Position numbers and translations under genes: made by a program. Below, piece by piece: positions 47,040 to 56,358 of a DNA stretch of 64,000 bases; position 1 is the stretch's first letter, and each line of letters begins with the position of its first letter. Below the pieces are notes generated by a model. The model saw only the letters and a program-made list of their open reading frames with translations, did no database searches and was not told the origin of the DNA. The DNA comes from Sequoia sempervirens (taxonomy: Eukaryota; Streptophyta; Pinopsida; Cupressales; Cupressaceae): contig VDFB02000003.1 in the NCBI GenBank assembly GCA_007258455.2, forward strand, positions 44,760,077-44,824,076, read 5' to 3'.

Positions 47040-49000
47040 TAAAACCTTCCAAGGAGAAAGTCGCCAAGACCTTGAGAATGTCTCGGCGAATAAAAGGGGC
47101 TCTCGCGGGATGTAGGCATCATTGCTAGGAGGTCTGGCTGAAGGGTTAGAGTCACACCGAGACGAAATGTTCTCGGCATAGGATGGTGCTTTCACCAGAA
47201 TGTCATGTTGATCTATGGGAGGTCTCACCGAAGGGATACCTTCAGTGTATGTCAAAAGACTTCGCTAAGAGGTCTTACCAAAGACAAAAGGTCTCCCCGA
47301 CAATTATTCTTGAAGCGGCGTCAGCAAAAGGAAGCGAGCTTCGGAACAAGGTCTGGCCGATAGTAAGATGTCTCCCCGACACAAAGGAATGAGGGCCCTC
47401 GGTACGACTAAGGGACCTCGCTGAGATGTCTTATCGATTATAAAAATTCTCCCCGAAATGAAGAGCTCCGCAAAAGCAAGGGGCTCGATAAGAGGTCTCG
47501 GCGAACGAAGGTGGTCTTGCCGAAGGATAAAAGGGGGCCTCGATATGTTTTCCTTCGGTAGGAGTCTCACCGACAACGAAAGACTTCACCGAGAACATTT
47601 TTCATCGGCATAAGGTCATGCTGAAGTGAAGATGTCTCCCCGATAGGAAAAGGAACCCACCGAAAGACATAGCATTCAACATAAGGTCTCAACGACCCAT
47701 TAAAGTCTCACCGATAAGAAGGTCTTCAGTATAGCATTCCAAGTCAGAGAAAGGTCTCCCCAACTTGGTGATGTCTTGCCGACAAGTGAACAACTCGGCG
47801 GAGGATGGGTTCTCGGCATAGGTGGGTGCCTTCATCAGGATGTCTCGCCAATGCAGGAGATCTCCCTGACTTTTACATTGGTGTAGTACCCGATCGTCGG
47901 TGTGATGTCTCGCCGACGTGGTATGGTCTCAGTGATAGAAGCGGGTATCAGTGTAACATTTGATCCTCGCTATGGAGTCTTCCCGACTTGATGATGTTTT
48001 GGTGAAAGGAATGCGGAGCTCGGTAAAGTGTAGTGCATTCGAGGAGACACTAATAGAATCTTTCCGACAGATGAGGAGGGCTCACCAGGAGTTGGGGCTT
48101 TCGCCATGGGGTCCTAGCGACTATCTGAGGTCACGCCGAAGTGGGGTGGCTTCGACATAATCTTGTGAATTCGATAAGAGGTCTCATTGATACATGAATG
48201 TCTCGGCGAAAGGAATATGGAGCTCGCTAAAGGATGGAGTGCATTCGGGGAGACCGTAGTATGCTCAGCAAAGGGTCTGGCCAATAGACCAAAGTTTTGA
48301 TGACAAGATGAGAGCTCGGTGAATGGTCATGCTTTCGGGGAGATGTCTCCCCGACCGCGGGTGTCTTGCCGAAACAAAAAGGGGGCTTGGTGTAGTGTTT
48401 TCCCTTCACCATGAAGTGTTCCCGACCAATGGGAGTCACGCCGAAAGGAATGTTACGCTCGGGGAAAGGAGCCGAGTTTCGGTGAAATGTCTCATCGACA
48501 CTCGGGTGTCTTGCTGAATGAAGAGGAGCTCGGGGAGATGTCGAAATGAACTCAGAAAAGGATACAGAGATCGATAAAGGTCTCACCGACCGAGCAAGCT
48601 CCTGCCGAAGTGGAAGTAGAGTTCGCCAAGAGGTTTGAGTTTGCCATAATGTCACGGCGAATGAGGATGTCTCAGTGAAGTGCGATGTCAATGGAGAAAA
48701 TGAAGAAGCTTCGTTGTGACACCCCAGATTATTGGTAGAATGTCTCCCTGATAGAGCAGAATGTGCATGGTAAAGTGTCTTCCTGATGGCGTTCGTCTTG
48801 GTGACCACAGAGGCAACATCGGTATGAGTTTTGAAGCTCGATAAAGACTCTCATCGATATTTCCATGTCTTTCTAATAGCTGCAGAGAGACATAATCGCA
48901 TCGGTGAGACACTTCCAGTGTCTTGCCGAGATGCGATTCTGACTGAAGGATCTTTTGACTACTCAAAGAATCTACGTGGTGTGTGCCCAGCCAATCAGAG
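47040..49000 (+). repeat. Dispersed CCGA motif array in element 4 5' LTR
   Basis: Variants include TCTCGGCGA, TCTCACCGA, TCTCCCCGAC, TCTGGCCGA and TCTTGCCGA, often preceded by AGG or GATG. Spacing is irregular, and the text between motifs is mostly different from copy to copy. The zone is far richer in CpG than its surroundings. It is not coding; the open frames over it are incidental. Confidence 0.7.
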
Positions 49001-49273
49001 AAGGCTACAAGTGAATCATTGGCAGTTGAACCAGATGAAGACCAACATAATGAAAAAAACAATGTGTATCTGTTATGAGCTCAGGGGCATTCAAAGTGCT
49101 CAGCCGAAGAGGTTCAAATAAGATACGATACTAGGAAGTAAATGCGGTGGTTGCAGAAAGATCTGAAGAAGGCTTCTCTGGGGTGCAACTTTAAATTCAA
49201 TTAAAAGATCTAGGGAGAGATCTATCCCGAGGCCTGATATTTTGTAAGCCCTAAGGGGCCGACTTTTTTTTTG

Positions 49274-49281
49274 ATATATAA
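49274..49281 (+). promoter_or_regulatory. TATA box in element 4 5' LTR
   Basis: ATATATAA follows a T-tract downstream of the CCGA array, a sensible core promoter position. The equivalent is missing from the truncated right LTR. Confidence 0.5.
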
Positions 49282-49887
49282 GGCATTTTTTGCCTTTTTG
49301 TAAATAGTTAGGATAATACACTCTGAAGAGTTAGTGATTTTTGTCAATCCTTTCTCGACTAAATGTATATTTTGTAACTCAACTGGAATCTAGAATACAA
49401 CACAGAGTTTACCTTGGAAGCTACTGTTAATGTTTGTATTACTCTCATTTCTGTATTTTAGACTATGCAAGTTCTTGACTGTGTTTTTCTAAAATCTATA
49501 TTCATACCTAAGGTTGTGACGTTTATCTCTCCTTCCTAAGATGTGTATGTAGGTAGAACCTTTTAAGATTGATTCATAGATCTAAAAGAAGTTGTTTTGA
49601 GTATGTGAAACAGTTACATTTAAGTTTCTCAGTGTATTTTCTTCTTGTTTCATTTCATGATTTCTTATCAATACGGTGTATCACCATAGTTTAGTTTTAT
49701 TTGTATGAATTCCTTCTCATTTTACCCTCACAGAATTGCTAGTTTAGGTGATACCCAAAAGAAGCCAGCTTTCTTCGGAGGTTCATTTCAAACTCAGGTG
49801 ACCCACAGCCTTGAAATGATCCCATGTTTCACCAGAAAGCCTAGTTTCATAACTTCGCATATGGTGCATTTCTAGGTGACAACAGTT

Positions 49888-49906
49888 TCTGGCATGCCTG
49901 GTGGGA
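49888..49906 (+). other. Element 4 primer binding site
   Basis: TCTGGCATGCCTGGTGGGA lies three bases after the LTR end. The TGGCATGCCxGGTGGGA form is familiar from plant gypsy elements, but I cannot name the tRNA with confidence. Confidence 0.6.
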
Positions 49907-50129
49907 CATAAATTAGTTTGAACTGCTAGTTTAGTATGTAACCAACGATTCCTAGAATTTATAGAAGTCATTCGACATACTTGGTGACACCATAAAGAGG
50001 AAGAAATCCAGAATTCAATGCATTCTACAGTTTATGAGAAGAGTTCGGACAAGAAGCAGCTCAGGCCCTTTTGAATACTTGCAGCTGTCACCACCAAGAA
50101 GACAAGGCAGAGTAGAGGAAAGGTGAGGA

Positions 50130-51142
50130 ACAACAATTATCTATTCTAGAAGAACTCAATCCACTCCTCCGTCTGTGGGATCACACATTGCTGTCCCGTC
50201 CTTGGCTTCATCTAGAGTACCAGTAAATCCACCACAGCCACCTCCAATGGCCGCTCCAAGGAATCAACCCTTTGCTGCTTTTAATGGAGGGAGCCCCTTG
50301 AATTTGGCACAACATAATGACATTCCAATGGCAGCCTTGAAGAGTCTGCCAACTTTCACGAGAGAAGATCAAACTACTCCAATTGAATACATGCGAGATG
50401 TGGCTTCGTTATGTGGAGTCCATCACATAACCCAAGAGGATGTTGCAGTGAGATTACTAGCTGCTTCACTAAAAGGAAGAGCTTTGCAATGGTATAGGAG
50501 CCTACCAGTTAGTTCAATTGCAACTTGGGATGAATTTGGAGACAAGTTGCATAAACAATTTCAAGATAGGTTTGATAACTTGTCTCTATTAGAACAATTA
50601 ACTACGATTATGAGAGCTCCACAAGAATAGATGAATGATTTTAATTTTAGATTTCAAAGGACCTGGGATAGAATCCCTGCAACGGTGAGGCCACCTCCAG
50701 AATATGCATTTTTTTACTTCTTGAGGGCTCTTAACAGCGATACAGCTGTTATGATTCAATCAATGGGAGGGGTCTCTCTACCAGATGCCTTTGAAATAAC
50801 AATTAGAGCTGAAACAACCTAATATAGGCTGGTAAACTTGCTCCTAGGCCACCAATGCCTATATTTCCAGAGATTCATGCAAATATTCCCTTGCAGATAC
50901 CTCCTTTTACACCTTTGCCATCTGTTCCAGCTGCTGTAACACAAGAAAATGCGGCTTCAAGTTCTCCAAATGAGTTATAGGAGATCAAGAATCTATTGCA
51001 GTCTTTTGGTAACAAGCTTGTAAGTTTAGAGAAACAACAATCTTATAGTAGGCCTTATCAACAGTAGAATCCAGGTCAACAACAAGCATATCAAGGTAGT
51101 AGACAAGCTTACCAGGGCAATTATCAGGGCCCAAGACAGAAT
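50130..51142 (+). pseudogene. Element 4 gag
   Basis: The frame has no obvious ATG near its start. It opens Pro-rich (PVNPPQPPPMAAPRNQPF), then the gag core AALKSLPTFTREDQTTPIEY, DVAVRLLAASLKGRALQWYR and SSIATWDEFGDKLHKQFQDR. A TAG at 50628 interrupts the frame (APQE-stop-MNDFNFRFQ). It continues to EITIRAETT, then a TAA and Gln/Tyr-rich text. The protein would build the particle. Confidence 0.8.
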
Positions 51143-52489
51143 GTGAACACAAGACCTTTTCAGGCCTATGCTCCAGCACCTGTTAGTGCAGTCAAAGACC
51201 TGGTTCCTATTGAAAATAATTTAGTAGTCGATTATGAGTGGTGCTACCCTTGCAATCAGCCTCACAATCAAACCACTTGCTCAAATGGGCTCATTAATCA
51301 GGCATTGATGGTACAAAATTCATCAAGCTCACAACAACATGCACCTAATGAGTCATCTCCACAACACCAAGATCAGTTTGCAAATGATGGTACCCTACTC
51401 AACTGGCAAGGTAAAGAATTATGTGGGTTGAATGTAGATACTTCCTTAGTCGTAGCTAACACTAGGGAAAATAAAAGAGCTTTCAAGCTTGATCAAGTAG
51501 CCGACAAAGGAAAGGCATTAGTTGTTGAACCATCTACATCTCGAGTGACTAGTGGTTCGCAAGGAAACCAACAACTCCCACTAAAGGAGCAGCCACACTT
51601 GGAAGCTGGTCATATCGGCACAAAGGTACATTCTAAAGCAAACCCAACTGTACCTTATAATATTCTTGATAGTATGAAGAAAAAAAATGTAACGATGTCT
51701 ATGTGGGATTCATTAGTCATCCCTGGTCAAAAGGATATTCTACGCTCAATTCTATCAAACCTTAAGGTGTCAGATGAGTCTGAATCCCCAATAGGTCAAG
51801 TTAGGACCGTGCTAACAAATAATCCTCAAGAAAATGATAAAAAGCCTAGCAAAGAGACAGTAAAAGGAGTTAAACCAACTCCCTTCTACGTGTCATTGAT
51901 CATTGGTGATAAGTTAGTCCATAACTGTATGGTAGACAGTGAAGCTAGTAGCTCTGTTATGCCAAAGCAGATTGCTGACAAGCTTGGGCTAAAATATCAG
52001 CCTTTAGAGAAAGGAGTAATCCAATTGGATGGTACCTCTGTTAATACACTAGGCATCATTAAATATTTGAGTCTTACCCTTCATGCTTGTCCTAATTTTT
52101 TAGTTCCCCAAGACATATGCGTCATAGACCTTCCACCTTTCTTTTCCTTGTGTTTATCAAGAGACTTTACAACCAAGATAGGTGGTTATGTGTCAGCTGA
52201 TTGGTCACATATGCTATTTAGAACAAGATATGGAACCAAGGTTACCATTAAATTTGAAAGATTGGCTAAGGATCACATTGAGCCATATAACCCAAGTCCC
52301 ATCAATGCTGCTCTTGTTGCTGCAGACCCAAATTGTGTTGTTTTCACTGACAGTGAGTTGGCTATTGCTCAAGAACTTCGAAAAGAAGCTACTCCTGATG
52401 TGTCGTTGCATGAGTGGGCAGTTGAAAATGTGTTGGATAGTCTGGACGACCTCATTCGAGATGTTGGTATGGGTTTATGTCATTCTTGA
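51143..52489 (+). pseudogene. Element 4 gag C-terminus and protease (448-codon open frame)
   Basis: This is the longest intact frame in the window. Near its start WCYPCNQPHNQTTC (about residues 33-46) is a CCHC-like knuckle. A long polar linker follows. The protease lies at about residues 245-370: VSLIIGDKLVHNCMVDSEAS (DSGA with Gly replaced by Glu; Asp kept), SSVMPKQIADKLGLKYQPL, and SRDFTTKIGGYVSADWSHM. The C-terminal tail leads to the RNase H in the next frame (frameshift near 52460). Confidence 0.8.
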
Positions 52490-53080
52490 GCCTGACACAA
52501 AGATTCCAAACCTAGAGAAAGATGCAAACCAGTTGCTACAACCATTAAATGGACTTTGGGAGATGTTCTTCGATGGTTCCAGGAGCAAGAATGGAGTAGG
52601 AGGGTTGCAATGTTGATTTCTCCATAGGGTGATAGGTACTACTTTGCTTTCTGTTTTTCTTTTGCATGCTCCAATAACACTGTTGAATATGAGGGCCTGG
52701 TTCAAGGTCTTGAGTGGGAAAGAAAGAGAGGGATAACCCGCTTGAAAGTCTATGGGGACAGTGAATTAATTGTTAATCAAATAAGAGGTCTGAATGTTGC
52801 TAAGAATGATACATTAAAGTCTTATAGAAATAGAGTGTGGAACATGCTTGAAGATTTTGATGCCTTTAACTTAGTGTCTATTCCAAGGAATCAAAACAAG
52901 CATGCTGATAGGCTTGCAACCATTGGAGCACAGTTTGACATCACAGGTGACATTAGAAAAGAGAAAGTACAAGAGTATGTGAAGGTTGTAGTCAGGCCAT
53001 CAATTCCTGATAACAACATTCACTGGCAAGTTTTTGACAGCAATGAACATATTCTTTCTTTCTTGCTCGAAGAAGATTAG
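52490..53080 (+). pseudogene. Element 4 RNase H located before RT
   Basis: GLWEMFFDGSRSKNGVGGLQ (first Asp), SNNTVEYEGLVQGLEWERKR (Glu), KVYGDSELIVNQIRGLNVAK (Asp), SYRNRVWNMLEDFDAFNLVS and IPRNQNKHADRLATIGAQFD (His-Ala-Asp). All catalytic residues of an archaeal-like RNase H are present. The first part is separated by a small frameshift and a TAG near 52615-52625. It sits between protease and RT; in the Tat elements I know, this extra domain is placed after the pol RNase H. Confidence 0.82.
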
Positions 53081-53086
53081 TTCTCC

Positions 53087-54043
53087 ATGGTTAATCAAGC
53101 AAAACTTAAGCAACAGTATAATGATCAAGTCATACAGCTAAAGACCAATAAGTTACCCAAAGGTCTTGTTACCTTAGAGTCAATTTTCAGTACTGATGAT
53201 CAGCTTAAAAAGGGTAAAGCTGGCTTGCAAATCAAAGAACATTATGAGGAACTAGAGATTTTTAAAGGTAAACTTCTTAAGATAGGAAAAATTTGTTCAC
53301 ATGAAGATAAAAAAGCTTTTGTTGCTCTATGTCAAGAATTTCATGATGTATTTGCTTGGGAATACTTAGATTTGAAAGGGTTTGATCCCCATATTGCTCA
53401 ACACACAATTGAGTTAGAACCTAATGCTAAGCCAGTAAGGCAGAAACAAAGGCCCTTGAATCCTAAGCTTGAGCCCTTAATGATCAAAAAGCTGACCAAA
53501 CTAGTTGAGGGGGGTATTGTCTTTCCTATTAAACACACATCCTAGGTTTCTAATCTTGTTCCAGTTAGGAAGAAAAATGGTGAAATAAGACTTTGTGTAG
53601 ACTTTAGGGATCTTAACCGAGCATCTTTGAAATATCACTGCCTACTGTCCTCCATGGAACAAATCTTACAAGTAGTTGCCGGTTCTGAAAGATTTTCCTT
53701 GTTAGATGGTTTTTCGGGCTATAATCAAGTGCTGGTTAAAGAGGAAGATCAGTTCAAAATTACTTTTACAATTAAATGGGGCACCATGGCATACAAAAGG
53801 ATGCCTTTTGGTTTATCTAATGCTGGTGCCACATTTCAAAGGGCCATGGACATGGCGTTTCAAAGTTTGATCAATAAGATTATGCTGATCTATTGAGATG
53901 ATATTACAGTTTATTCTAAAAATGCTGATGAACATTTGTCACATCTTAAGCAAGTTTTCAAAAAATGCAGAGATTTTGGTATCTCTCTCAATCCAAAAAA
54001 GAGTATCTTTGTTGTTCATGAAGGGAAGTTATTATGACACATA
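53087..54043 (+). pseudogene. Element 4 reverse transcriptase
   Basis: Entry linker CQEFHDVFAWEYLDLKGFDP, KPVRQKQRPLNPKLEP, then after a TAG (HTS-stop-VSNLVPVRKKNGEIR) CVDFRDLNRASLKYHCLLSS, FSLLDGFSGYNQVLVKEEDQ, FTIKWGTMAYKRMPFGLSNA and GATFQRAMDMAF. The catalytic block reads LIY-TGA-DDITVYSKN: the residue before DD is a stop codon. FGISLNPKKSIF follows, and a TGA splits GKLL from HIVSKQ. Otherwise complete. Confidence 0.87.
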
Positions 54044-54835
54044 GTGTCAAAACAAGGAATTACTATTGACCCTAAAAGAGTCAAAGCCATACTTGAGCTG
54101 CCGTTACCCAATCACAAGAAGGGTCTACAGAGCTTTCTGGGCCAGATCAACTTCCTAAGAAGATTTATTCCTAATGTTGCAAATTTGCTACAGCCCTTGA
54201 CCGCCATGCTTAAAAAGAGTGTAGTTTTTAGATGGACTGGAGAAGCAAAACACAATTTTGAAGAAGTCAAGGAAGCTTTAGCATCAGTTCCAACACTGGT
54301 AAATACAGATTTCTCTAAAGATTTCTTCTTGTATGCTTTTGGCAGCACTGGTTCAATCTTTGCTATGTTGGTACAGAAAAATAGTGACAACTTAGAACAA
54401 CCAATATCCTTCTTTAGTAAAATACTTGCTGATTACGAAGAGAGGTATACATTTGTTGAGAAGCATGTTCTCTCCATGATTAGAAGCCTAAAGAAATTCA
54501 AGCCTTTAATCTCGAACAATAAGATTCATATTCTGGTTGCACACTCAAGTGTGAAGGAATTTTTATTGAATAAAGATCTAAATGAAAAAAGAGCAGGATG
54601 GATCACCAAGGTCATGGAGTATGATGTAGATATTAAGATTATCAAACTGGTTAGGGGTAAGGGTCTCTGTGAAGAACTTGCTACAGGGTCAAGTAGTGGA
54701 AGTGAACTAGAAAAGGATGTTGTTCTTGCCAACACAAATGAGCTTCAGAATGCTCAAGATGATGTGCCTCTGATAACAACAAATTGGGTTCAAGACATGA
54801 CCCAATTTTTATAGACTGGTGAGTGTCCACTAGGT
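54044..54835 (+). pseudogene. Element 4 RT connection and degenerate RNase H
   Basis: ITIDPKRVKAILELPLPNHK and SFLGQINFLRRFIPNVANLL form the connection. The RNase H that follows has the fold signature but not the active site. FFLYAFGSTGSIFAMLVQKN has Phe for the catalytic Asp of YTDASD, VEKHVLSMIRSLKKF has His for Glu of EKE, and IHILVAHSSVKEF has Ala for Asp of TDH. This fits a domain kept only as a connection, with catalysis moved to the RNase H at 52490-53080. Confidence 0.82.
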
Positions 54836-56034
54836 TTGAACAGAGCTAAAAGAAGATACTTCAGATTGCAGTCCATACCGTATGTGCTAGTGAACAATGT
54901 TCTTTTCAAAACGGATCTAAATGGTGTCCTATTAAGATGCATTCATAGTCATCAGGTTGAAAAGGTACTTCATGAGTTTCATGATGGAGCTGCAGGAGGT
55001 TGCTTTGCCCCAAGAACTACTGCCTGGAAAATCATGAGAGCTGGTTACTACTGGCTTAGCTTGTTCAAAGATGCATATGCCTGGTCAAGAAAGTGTGTCA
55101 AATGTGCTCTATTTTCAGGAAAGGAAAAGCTGTCTGCTATGCCTTTGCATCCAATTCAAGTGGAGTAGCCCTTCATGAGATGGGGCATTGATTTCATTGG
55201 GCCAATAAATCCACCTTCTAGTACCGGTCACAAGTGGGTGCTCACTGCTACTGACTATTTCACACAGTGGATAGAAGCAATAGCCTTGAAGGAAGCAAAT
55301 GAATCTTCAGTTCTGAGCTTTTATGAGGACATAGTTACCAGGTTTGGAGTTCCTAACTCTATCATATTTGATAATGCTCTTGCTTTTGTGGGATTAAGAG
55401 TCACAAATTGGGTTATTAAACATGGCATTCATTTGAATACATCCTCAAATTATTACCCTCAGGGTAATGGCTTAGCTGAAAGCACAAATAAGAATCTTAT
55501 TAGGATTATCTAGAGAACAATGGAGGACAATCAAAGAACTTGGCACATCAAATTAAAGTGTGCACTATGGGCAGACAGAGTGACTCCTAAGAGGCCTATC
55601 ACTAACTCACCATACTTGTTAGTCTATGGCAGAGAGGCAAGATTTCCCTTGTCTGTGGAGCTCCCAGCCCTTGACATTATACATCAGTTGGAGATGTTTG
55701 AAGAACATGACCCAATGTCCATGAGATATGCAGAGCTCATGGAACTTGAAGAATTAAGGGACAAAGAAATGAAGGATTTGGATTATCATCATCTCCAAAC
55801 AAAGAAAACATTTGACAGAAGGGCTACAACAAATTTTTTTAAGGTGGGAGACCTCGTGCTCAAATGGGATGTTTTGAGAGCAGGCCAGGTCATCACACCA
55901 AGTTTGACAACATGTGGACAGGCCCATTCCTTATCAGAGACTAAAAGGAACACAATGCGTATCAACTGGCCACAATAGAGGGGGAAGTACTTCCTATCCC
56001 AGTCAATGGGATACACCTTAAACCCTACTTTCAA
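54836..56034 (+). pseudogene. Element 4 integrase
   Basis: The zinc region is complete: HEFHDGAAGGCFAPRTTAWK preceded by HSHQVEKVLHEF, then CVKCALF. The core has MRWGIDFIGPINPPS (Asp), SIIFDNALAFVG (Asp) and YYPQGNGLAESTNKNLIRII (Glu), so the DDE triad is intact. The C-terminal part has RREARFPLS-like text (VYGREARFPLSVELP), ELEELRDKEMKDLDYHHLQT and FFKVGDLVLKWDVL. TAG stops at 55166-55168 and 55511-55513 and a shift near 55880 interrupt it. Confidence 0.85.
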
Positions 56035-56358
56035 GTCTGATGAGTGCCTTTCTTGTACATATCTAGTTAGTTTTTTGTGTTTTTAATAGGTACTTCTACA
56101 CTATGGTTTGTTTGTTTTATTTTTACCATTCCCTAAGTGTTGTGTCAGCACAACAAATATTTTTTTTCTTCCTGCTTCTCTTGTTGTCGTTCTTGGCAAC
56201 TTGTTGCGTTCTGCAAGCCTCAGGCGAGTTCCAACCCTGTTCAAAGTTGCCCTGGGTCTGTTCCAGAGGTTTTTCTAACGACTCCATGCCCAATGGATAA
56301 GCCTAGACTACTGGTCTTCATGTTTAGCAGGAAAACATCCAGCAAAGGTCGCCAGAAA
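56035..56358 (+). other. Element 4 3' untranslated region
   Basis: This is a T-rich then mixed sequence with no gene. It ends GCAAAGGTCGCCAGAAA directly before the LTR, the only PPT candidate, and a poor one. Confidence 0.45.

Larger units (their letters stand above)
46880..49884 (+). repeat. Element 4 5' LTR (about 3.0 kb) with CCGA-motif array
   Basis: It begins TGTTGCC and ends GACAACA just before the PBS. From about 47040 to 49000 it contains dozens of degenerate copies of a motif close to GGTCTCGCCGA, spaced about 15-45 bases apart. The last 720 bases are AT-rich, with a TATA box near 49274. The first 2284 bases match 56359-58641; differences in the part compared are mostly C/T and G/A. 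Confidence 0.85.

Noticed and set aside
48227..48808. 193-codon open frame on the - strand (also 57705-58286)
   Set aside because: It lies over the CCGA array, where few stops arise from the motif composition. It has Ser/Thr/Arg-rich text without any domain, and both copies simply follow LTR homology.
47040..49000. CRISPR-like or satellite array from the repeated CCGA motif
   Set aside because: Motif copies are short, degenerate and irregularly spaced, there are no uniform repeats or spacers, and the region is inside an LTR of a plant element.
51143..52489. 448-codon intact ORF as a possible host gene
   Set aside because: It holds a CCHC-like knuckle and a retropepsin block (VDSEASSSVMP) and lies between gag and RNase H of element 4, so it is the gag-protease part of the polyprotein.
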